A DNA stretch of 15,446 nucleotides. It comes from CAIKMD01 sp035533255. GTDB taxonomy: Bacteria > Pseudomonadota > Alphaproteobacteria > ATCC43930 > CGMCC-115725. This document shows, in pieces, positions 7,604-12,983 of the stretch. The notes below the pieces were generated by a model. That model did no database searches. It saw only the letters and a list, made by a program, of their open reading frames with translations, and was not told where the DNA came from. Position 1 is the stretch's first letter. Each line of letters begins with the position of its first letter. The DNA lies in contig DATLUE010000220.1 in the NCBI GenBank assembly GCA_035533255.1, forward strand, positions 1 through 15,446, given 5' to 3'. The position numbers were made by a program, and so were the translations under genes.

Positions 7604-7608
7604 TGCGC

Positions 7609-8628
7609 ATGAGTGCCCTGAAGACATCCGCTTTCGCCGGCATCGTGCTTGCCGCGCTGACGACCGGCATCGCCGCGGCCGAGCCGCTCACGATTCGCGC
7701 CGACTGGTCGGTGCTGCCGGGGCAGTTCGCGGCGCTGATCCCGTCGGTGCCACACTACGCAGCCAATGTTTATCGCGACTACGGCAAGTCCTACGTGGTC
7801 GAGCCGATCAAGTTGACCGGAGGGGGCGCGACCTTGACGGCGCTCGCCGTCGGCGAAACGGATTTGAGCACGTTCAGTCCGCAAACCCTGGTCGATGGCG
7901 TGGTCAATGCGCGGCTCGATCTGCGCGCCATCGGGGAACAGATTTCGACCGAGGTGGCGGGTTACGCTCAAACCGACTACTGGGTCGATAAGGACCAGAT
8001 CAAGACCTTCGACGATCTCAAAGGCAAGGTCTTCGCCGTGAACGCGCTCGGCTCCAATGTCGATGCTGCCGCGCGGATGGTGATGGCGCGGCACGGCTTC
8101 GTGGCGCCTCGCGATTATTCGGTCGTCGAAGTCGGGTTTCCGGCACAGCTCGCCGCGCTCAAGGCCGGCAAGATCAACGTCGCGGTGCTGGTGCCGCCCT
8201 TCAATTTCGGCGCCGAAGCCGATCCGGCCCTGAAACCGATCTTCAGTGTCGGCGATGCCTTCGGGCCGGTCGAGACGCTGATGTGGGTCGCTAAGGCGGA
8301 TTTCATCAAGACGCATCGCGCCGCCATCATCGATTTTCTCGCGGATAATATCCGGATGCGGCGCTGGATGTTCGATCCCAAGACGCGGATGGACGCCGTC
8401 CGACAACTCGCGGATATCAGCAAAATCCCGGTCGCTAGGCTCGAGAGCTGGGCCTACACCGACAAGGACTATTATTATCCGCCGAACGCGGCGATCGACG
8501 TGAAGCGCCTGCAAAGGAACGTCGACGACATGGCAAAGGTCGGTGTCATCCCGAAGGCGATCGACATCACCCCTTACGTCGATCTGTCGCTGGTCAGGGA
8601 AGCGGCAGAGCGCGTCGGCAAGGATTGA
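7609..8628 (+). CDS. NMT1/SsuA-like ABC transporter substrate-binding protein (third of three)
   Basis: A 339-residue exported binding protein with a signal peptide MSALKTSAFAGIVLAALT and likely cleavage in IAAA-EPL (after Ala24). The mature part shows the class pattern: an early ADWSVLPGQF segment (31-40), LTGGGATLTALAVGETDLST (69-88), KTFDDLKGKVFAVNALGSNVD (132-152) and AQLAALKAGKINVAVLVPPF (179-198). It probably delivers or senses a small organic substrate. Its stop (TGA 8626-8628) overlaps a TTG and lies 17 bp before the ATG of the LLM-class oxidoreductase, so the two are very likely translationally coupled and functionally linked. The promoter region is shared with the divergent MarR gene. 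No cognate permease or ATPase is present; they may lie outside the window or be shared. Confidence 0.85.
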   Translation: MSALKTSAFAGIVLAALTTGIAAAEPLTIRADWSVLPGQFAALIPSVPHYAANVYRDYGKSYVVEPIKLTGGGATLTALAVGETDLSTFSPQTLVDGVVNARLDLRAIGEQISTEVAGYAQTDYWVDKDQIKTFDDLKGKVFAVNALGSNVDAAARMVMARHGFVAPRDYSVVEVGFPAQLAALKAGKINVAVLVPPFNFGAEADPALKPIFSVGDAFGPVETLMWVAKADFIKTHRAAIIDFLADNIRMRRWMFDPKTRMDAVRQLADISKIPVARLESWAYTDKDYYYPPNAAIDVKRLQRNVDDMAKVGVIPKAIDITPYVDLSLVREAAERVGKD

Positions 8629-8645
8629 TCGAGGCGCGGTGGGTG

Positions 8646-9710
8646 ATGGATATCGGCATCAATCTCGCGACCGCCGCCGACAGTTGGAAAGTCGTCAAGC
8701 GCGCCGAGGAGCTCGGCTATACCCGCGTCTGGTTCTACGACACGCATATGCTGAATGCCGATGTTTTCGTCGGCATGGCGGCGGCGGCGATGGTGACGTC
8801 GAAGATCCGCCTCGGCACCGGCGTGCTGATCCCGAGCAATCGGATCGCGCCGGTCGCGGCGAATGCGCTCGCTTCAGTCAATGCGCTAGCGCCCGGTCGG
8901 GTCGATTTCGGTATTTCGACCGGCAGTACGGCGCGCAGCACGATGGGTCTCGGGCCGGTGAAGCTGTCGGCGATGGCCGAGTACATCCAGATTGTGCGAG
9001 CGCTGCTCCGGGGCGAGACGGTCGAATGGGAATGCGAGGGCGAGCGCCGGAAGATCCGTTTTCTCAATCCGGAGATCGGGGCGATCAATATTGCCGATCC
9101 GATCCCGCTGCATATCTCGGCGGCCGGTCCGCGCGCGCGCCGGCTGACGGCGGAGTCCGGCGCCGATTGGATCGTGCCGACCGGCAGCGTGGCCGGCGCC
9201 TCTCGCGCTATCGCGGCGATGAACCAGGCTTGGCGCGCTGCCGGGCAAAATCCCGCGGATCATATCTCGACCGCCGTGGTCGGCGGCTGCGTGCTGGCGG
9301 AAGGCGAGCCCTATGACAGTCCGCGGGCGAAGGCGATCGCCGGGCCGCATGCGATGATCTCGCTGCATAATCAGGTCGAGGCCGCGGAGGCGGGCTTCAC
9401 GCGCCCGCCGATGCCGCCGCACCTCCTGCCACTACTTGGGCGCTATCGCGAGCTTTATCTCACCTATCAGCCGCCGGAGGCGCGGTATCTCACCAATCAC
9501 CGCGGCCATCTAATGTTCCTGAAGCCCGAGGAGGAGCATCTCTGCACCGCCGAGCTGATCGCGGCCACGACCTTCACCGGGACGAAACCGGCATTGCGTG
9601 AACGGCTCCGTGCCTTGCGCGACGCCGGCTTCAGTCATTTCTCGATCACCATCCGCGACGGCCATTCCGAAACGCTGGAAGAATGGGTCGCGGTGTTCGA
9701 GGGTGTTTAG
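8646..9710 (+). CDS. LLM-class (luciferase-like) flavin- or F420-dependent oxidoreductase
   Basis: A 354-residue TIM-barrel protein of the bacterial luciferase/F420-dependent reductase superfamily. Landmarks are MDIGINL (1-7), the AEELGYTRVWFYDTHM strand-helix (20-35), SKIRLGTGVLIPSNR (52-66), NALAPGRVDFGISTGSTA (79-96), AMAEYIQIVRALLRGE (109-124), PLHISAAGPRARRLTAESGADW (154-175), and a C-terminal LRDAGFSHFSI (324-334). The GRVDFGISTGS and EYI.IVRALL.G pattern is closest to the methylene-tetrahydromethanopterin-reductase-like branch, in which many members use F420. FMN use with a separate reductase is equally possible, and no flavin reductase gene is nearby. The ATG at 8646 is preferred; GTG at 8643 and TTG at 8625 (overlapping the upstream stop) are alternatives, the first well spaced from a GAGG at 8631-8634. 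The gene is coupled to the binding protein upstream, which suggests it oxidises or mono-oxygenates the imported compound. Confidence 0.88.
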   Translation: MDIGINLATAADSWKVVKRAEELGYTRVWFYDTHMLNADVFVGMAAAAMVTSKIRLGTGVLIPSNRIAPVAANALASVNALAPGRVDFGISTGSTARSTMGLGPVKLSAMAEYIQIVRALLRGETVEWECEGERRKIRFLNPEIGAINIADPIPLHISAAGPRARRLTAESGADWIVPTGSVAGASRAIAAMNQAWRAAGQNPADHISTAVVGGCVLAEGEPYDSPRAKAIAGPHAMISLHNQVEAAEAGFTRPPMPPHLLPLLGRYRELYLTYQPPEARYLTNHRGHLMFLKPEEEHLCTAELIAATTFTGTKPALRERLRALRDAGFSHFSITIRDGHSETLEEWVAVFEGV

Positions 9711-9716
9711 CGCATC

Positions 9717-9733
9717 ATTCGGTCATGCCGAAT
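9717..9733. terminator. Small hairpin between convergent genes (weak)
   Basis: ATTCGG (9717-9722) and CCGAAT (9728-9733) form a 6-bp stem with a 5-nt loop, just after the LLM gene stop and 30 bp beyond the convergent hydroxylase stop. There is no T-tract, so its role in termination is a guess. A second weak stem (CCCCT 9739-9743 with AGGGG 9753-9757) follows. Confidence 0.22.
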
Positions 9734-9762
9734 CAATGCCCCTTACCTCTCCAGGGGGAATG

Positions 9763-12120
9763 TTACGCCCTCTTCGCCTCTTGGATCGCGCGCCAGACGC
9801 GCTCGGGCGTTGCCGGCATCTCGACGTGTTTGACGCCCAGCTCCGATAGCGCGTCGACCACGGCGTTGATGCAGGCGCCGAGCGCCGGCGTCGTGCCGCC
9901 TTCGCCGCCGGGGCGGATGCCGAATTTGTGGCTGGTCGCCGGCACCTCGATCAGCTCGCAATCGAAGGACGGCAGGAAATCGGCGCGCGGCACGGCGTAA
10001 TCCATGAACGAGCCGGCGAGCATCTGGCCGCTTTTCCGATCGTAATGCACGTCTTCGAGCAAGGCCTGGCCGATGCCTTGCGCCGCCGCGCCGTGAGTCT
10101 GGCCGTGGAGGATCAGCGGATTGACGGCGAGCCCGACATCGTCGGCGCCGTACCAGCCGAGCATGCGCACGAGGCCAGTATCGGGATCGATCTCGACCTC
10201 GCAGATATGGGTGCCCGAGGGATAGGCGCCGACCGCGACGGTGTGGTCGCCGATGCCGTCGAGCTTGCCTTTGAGATCGTCGGGCATCTCGTTGCGGGTC
10301 GCCGCCGCTTTCGCGACATCGAAAATGCCGATATGCCGGTCGGTGCCCTTGATGGTGAAGACGCCGTTGGCGAAATCGATATCGGCGACCGAGGCCTCGA
10401 GCAGATGCGCGGCGATCTTCTTGCCCTTCTCGATGATCGCGTCCGTCGCCTCGCCGATCGCGAGGCTGGCGATGCGCATCGAGCGGCCGGAATGCGAGCC
10501 GCCGCCGGCGCTGACGCGGTCGGTGTCGTGGGCGACGAAATCGACGCTCCCGAACGGCACGCCGAGCCATTCGTTCAAAAGCTGCGCGAAGCTGGTCTCG
10601 TGGCCCTGGCCGCTGTTCATCGTGCCCAGCACCAGCTCGACGCGGCCTTCAACGCCGATCGTCACCTCGGCGCGCTCGCGCGGCGCGCCGCCGGCGCCCT
10701 CGATGTAATTGGCGATGCCGATGCCGCGCAGCTTGCCGCGCGCCTTCGATTCGGCGCGGCGCTGCGCGAAGCCGTCGTAATCGGCGAGGCGCAGCGCCGC
10801 GTCGAGCCCGCGCTCGTATTCGCCATTGTCATAGGTGATGCCGACGCCGTTGGTATAGGGAAAGGCGCCCGGCGGAATGAGATTGCGTCGCCGCAGCGCC
10901 ACCGGATCGAAGCCGCATTGGTCGGCGGCGAGATCGACGAGGCGCTCGATGACATAGATCGCCTCGGGCCGGCCGGCGCTGCGATAGGGCGTCGTCGGCA
11001 CGGTGTTGGTCATCACCGCGGCGCCGCGGAAATGCACCGCCGGGATTTTATAGACGCCCGACATGATGCCGAGCCCTTTGCGCAGCGGCGTGAAATGCGC
11101 GGTGTAGCAGCCGACATTCGAGAGGTTGCGGCCGCGAATGGCGAGGAAATTTCCGTCCTGATCGAGCGCCAGCTCGGCCTCGACCGTCAGGTCGCGGCCC
11201 TGATAATCGCTGAGGAAGCAGTCGCTGCGATCGACATAAAGCTTCACCGGCCGGCCGATCTTCTTGGCCGCCCAGGGCAGCAGCGCATATTCCGGAAAGA
11301 AGGTGTTGCGGGTGCCGAAATTGCCGCCCATGTCGCCGCACATCGCGCGGCATTGCTCCAGCGGCACGCCCAGCGCGCCGGCCAGCACCTGGCGCTCGCG
11401 CACCATGCCGCCGCCGGTGCCGGCCCAGATGGTATAGCGGCCTTTCTCGTCGATGAAGCCCAAAGCCGTGCGCGGCTCCATCGGCGTGCCGGTGACGCGG
11501 TTGATCCAAGTGTCGAAGCGCACGACATGCGCCGCCTTGGCAAAGGCGGCATCGGTCGCGGCCTGATCGCCGACCTCGCCCTCGATGCTGATATTGCCGG
11601 CGCGGTCGTCCCACACATTGGTCGCGCCGGGCGCGATCGCGTCGGCCGCGCGCGACACCGCCGGCAGCGGCTCGTACGCGACCTCGACCAGCTCGGCGGC
11701 ATCGCGCGCCTGATCGTTGGTCTCGGCGATCACCATCGCCACCGGCTCGCCGACGAAGCGCACGCATTGGTCGGGCATCGGCAGATGCTTGGCGACATAA
11801 ACTTTGTAATCGGGCGTCATCGTCATCGTGACGTCGGGCGCGCCTTGCCAAGAGGGGCTGTGCGGGATCGGCTTGCGGCCGTCGGCGATGAAATCGGCGC
11901 CGGTGAAGATCGCGATCACGCCCGGCGCGCGGCGCGCGGCCTCGCGGTCGATCGTGCGGATGAGGGCATGCGCATGCGGCGTCCGCACCATCGCGGCGAA
12001 GGCCATGTTGGGCATGACATGATCGGCCGCGTAATGCCCGCGCCCGGTCAACAGCCGCAAATCCTCCTTGCGCGGCAGCGCCTGCCCGATGCCTTCGCCG
12101 GTCGGTTTCTCGACGCTCAT
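9763..12120 (-). CDS. Xanthine dehydrogenase/CoxL-type molybdopterin-binding subunit
   Basis: A 785-residue large subunit of the molybdenum hydroxylase (xanthine oxidase) family, which hydroxylates heterocycles, aldehydes or similar carbons using water as oxygen donor. The N-terminal a/b hammerhead domain (about 18-150) contains GRGHYAADHV, MAFAAMVRTPHAHALI and RFVGEPVAMVIAE. The molybdopterin domains follow: GTPMEPRTAL (211-220), GDMGGNFGTRN (262-272), the active-site loop PYRSAGRPEA (378-387), and LGTMNSGQGHETSF (498-511). The probable catalytic Glu740 is in RPGGEGGTTPALGA. The loop differs from both the AYxCSFR of form I CO dehydrogenase and the AYRGAGR common in form II enzymes, so it is probably not a CO dehydrogenase. 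A GGGAG lies about 9 nt before the ATG at 12120. The FeS small subunit, the FAD medium subunit and maturation genes are absent from the window, so partners must be encoded elsewhere. It is convergent to the LLM gene with a 52-bp gap. The substrate is unknown. Confidence 0.9.
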   Translation of the reverse strand: MSVEKPTGEGIGQALPRKEDLRLLTGRGHYAADHVMPNMAFAAMVRTPHAHALIRTIDREAARRAPGVIAIFTGADFIADGRKPIPHSPSWQGAPDVTMTMTPDYKVYVAKHLPMPDQCVRFVGEPVAMVIAETNDQARDAAELVEVAYEPLPAVSRAADAIAPGATNVWDDRAGNISIEGEVGDQAATDAAFAKAAHVVRFDTWINRVTGTPMEPRTALGFIDEKGRYTIWAGTGGGMVRERQVLAGALGVPLEQCRAMCGDMGGNFGTRNTFFPEYALLPWAAKKIGRPVKLYVDRSDCFLSDYQGRDLTVEAELALDQDGNFLAIRGRNLSNVGCYTAHFTPLRKGLGIMSGVYKIPAVHFRGAAVMTNTVPTTPYRSAGRPEAIYVIERLVDLAADQCGFDPVALRRRNLIPPGAFPYTNGVGITYDNGEYERGLDAALRLADYDGFAQRRAESKARGKLRGIGIANYIEGAGGAPRERAEVTIGVEGRVELVLGTMNSGQGHETSFAQLLNEWLGVPFGSVDFVAHDTDRVSAGGGSHSGRSMRIASLAIGEATDAIIEKGKKIAAHLLEASVADIDFANGVFTIKGTDRHIGIFDVAKAAATRNEMPDDLKGKLDGIGDHTVAVGAYPSGTHICEVEIDPDTGLVRMLGWYGADDVGLAVNPLILHGQTHGAAAQGIGQALLEDVHYDRKSGQMLAGSFMDYAVPRADFLPSFDCELIEVPATSHKFGIRPGGEGGTTPALGACINAVVDALSELGVKHVEMPATPERVWRAIQEAKRA

Positions 12121-12222
12121 TCCGGAAGCTCCCTAACCCCTTGGCAGCGCGTTTCCGCGCCGTTCGCAAGCCCGGGAGAGAACAGGGAAGCGGGCGAGGA
12201 GTCAAATCGCTCATCCAGGATG

Positions 12223-12627
12223 CTACTCGTTCCGGACAATCCTTGCTCGAAACCAAGCAACGAGTTCCTCGAAACTCATTCGGTGTACAGGATTCCCATG
12301 TGCCACAGCGACGATCATTTCCTCGACTTCCGAATTTAGGCGCTCCAAGTCATCGTCGCGCAATTTGTAGCCGCTGCGATTTAATAATAGGCCCATCGCA
12401 TAAACGGCGGTGCGCTTGTTCCCGTCCACGAAGCCATGATTGCGTGTCAGCGCTTCCGTAAGGGCAGCTGCTTTTTCTCCAATCGAACGATGATAGCCGC
12501 TATAGGGCCTGCCGATCGCGGAAAGGATGTTGTGCTCGCTAAGGACGCCCGCCCGCCCGCCGAAGGAGAGCGCGAGATCATGGCCCGCGACTACATCGGC
12601 AAACTTGACGCGATAGTGCCGCGCTAT
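12223..12627 (-). CDS. doc: Doc/Fic-family toxin (death-on-curing type), non-standard ATA start
   Basis: A 134-residue Fic-fold protein if initiated at ATA 12627-12625. Doc toxins phosphorylate EF-Tu and stop translation; other Fic enzymes transfer AMP. The early part RHYRVKFADVVAGHDLALSFGG (3-24), the flap-like IGRPYSGYHRSIGEKAAALTE (38-58), and the catalytic HGFVDGNKRT (64-73, His64, Asp68, Asn70, Lys71, Arg72) are intact, with family-typical helices to the end (MSFEELVAWF 117-126). The second motif residue is Gly (DGNKRT) where P1 Doc has Ala. The frame contains no ATG, GTG or TTG between its upstream stop (12655-12657) and an internal GTG at 12429 inside the active site. The ATA overlaps the antitoxin stop as ATAG and gives the expected N-terminus. 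Either an AUA start is used, or the start was lost by mutation and the toxin is silenced. Composition is less G+C-rich than its neighbours, consistent with acquisition. Confidence 0.82.
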   Translation of the reverse strand: MARHYRVKFADVVAGHDLALSFGGRAGVLSEHNILSAIGRPYSGYHRSIGEKAAALTEALTRNHGFVDGNKRTAVYAMGLLLNRSGYKLRDDDLERLNSEVEEMIVAVAHGNPVHRMSFEELVAWFRARIVRNE

Positions 12628-12815
12628 TGGTCGGCGAGGCGCCGGAGCGCCTTCCTATAGGTCTCCGTAATGCCGTCAAGGGCATCTTTGGAGGAGCGGC
12701 TTATTGGACGGCGCCGCGCTTGCGCTAGGTCTGAGCCGGCTACAGACCGCACCTGCCCTGATTTGCTGTTCAATAAGCGCCCTGCCTTTGATGCGTCTCG
12801 CTTGCTGGTGGTCAT
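12624..12815 (-). CDS. Small basic protein upstream of Doc, putative antitoxin
   Basis: A 63-residue, Lys/Arg/Ser-rich protein. Residues 2-35 (TTSKRDASKAGRLLNSKSGQ, then VRSVAGSDLAQARRR) form one basic block. Residues 42-63 (SKDALDGITETYRKALRRLADQ) look like an amphipathic helix that could clamp the toxin. It does not look like Phd, MazE or RelB, and I see no recognisable DNA-binding fold. Position argues for antitoxin: it directly precedes the Doc gene and its stop overlaps the presumed toxin start by 4 nt. Recollection that similar small basic proteins accompany Fic/Doc genes supports the call but was not checked. An AAAGG (12824-12828) 8 nt before the ATG is a reasonable ribosome binding site. 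The frame stays open far upstream as antisense of the EF-G-like gene, but the ATG at 12815 is the credible start. Confidence 0.6.
   Translation of the reverse strand: MTTSKRDASKAGRLLNSKSGQVRSVAGSDLAQARRRPISRSSKDALDGITETYRKALRRLADQ
12638..12656 (-). promoter_or_regulatory. Hairpin and AGGAA just upstream of the Doc start
   Basis: On the - strand, AGGAA (12656-12652) is followed at once by a GGCGC-TCCG-GCGCC hairpin (12651-12638) and then 10 nt to the presumed ATA start. Unfolded, the AGGAA is too far from the start to serve it. Folded, the hairpin would bring it to a working distance. Seen: the motif and the stem. Inferred: the regulatory effect. Confidence 0.3.
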
Positions 12816-12840
12816 GATCTCTGCCTTTACCAATATTTCT

Positions 12841-12856
12841 ATTGTAGCCAGTTGGC
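12841..12856 (-). promoter_or_regulatory. Possible -10 box and operator of the toxin-antitoxin operon
   Basis: The 168-bp divergent region 12816-12983 separates the antitoxin from the EF-G-like gene. On the - strand TACAAT (12846-12841) could be a -10 box about 26 nt before the antitoxin ATG; no good -35 lies at normal spacing. A GCCA-GT-TGGC inverted repeat (12847-12856) is adjacent, and GTTGGC (12851-12856) also pairs with GCCAAC (12872-12877). An autoregulatory site here would be usual for a toxin-antitoxin operon, but support is weak. Confidence 0.25.
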
Positions 12857-12969
12857 CCCTAGATTCCCATTGCCAACGGTCCCGTCCAGCGCAACCATCC
12901 TCCGATAACAGGCGCGGTCGGTAACCCGCCTCGTCATGGCAGGCTCTCCGGCGCGCCCTCAACGACGCG

Positions 12970-12976
12970 AAGGAGG
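12970..12976 (+). promoter_or_regulatory. Strong ribosome binding site of the EF-G-like gene
   Basis: AAGGAGG, 7 nt before the ATG at 12984. It selects this start over an in-frame ATG at 12936. Confidence 0.85.
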
Positions 12977-12983
12977 CGTGCAT

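Noticed and set aside
7453..7608. N-terminal extension of the third binding protein from an upstream ATG, with a hydrophobic stretch
   Set aside because: A good ribosome binding site and classical signal peptide occur at 7609, and the extension overlaps the divergent regulatory region and candidate operator.
9928..12339. Very long open frame on the + strand antisense to the molybdenum hydroxylase gene
   Set aside because: It is the mirror of a well-supported gene in G+C-rich DNA. Its translation is low-complexity Ala/Arg/Asp/Gly-rich with no family motifs.
12223..12429. Short Fic fragment starting at the GTG at 12429, which would suggest a truncated toxin
   Set aside because: That GTG codes for the Val inside the catalytic motif. 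The same frame continues upstream with the full N-terminal half of the Doc domain.
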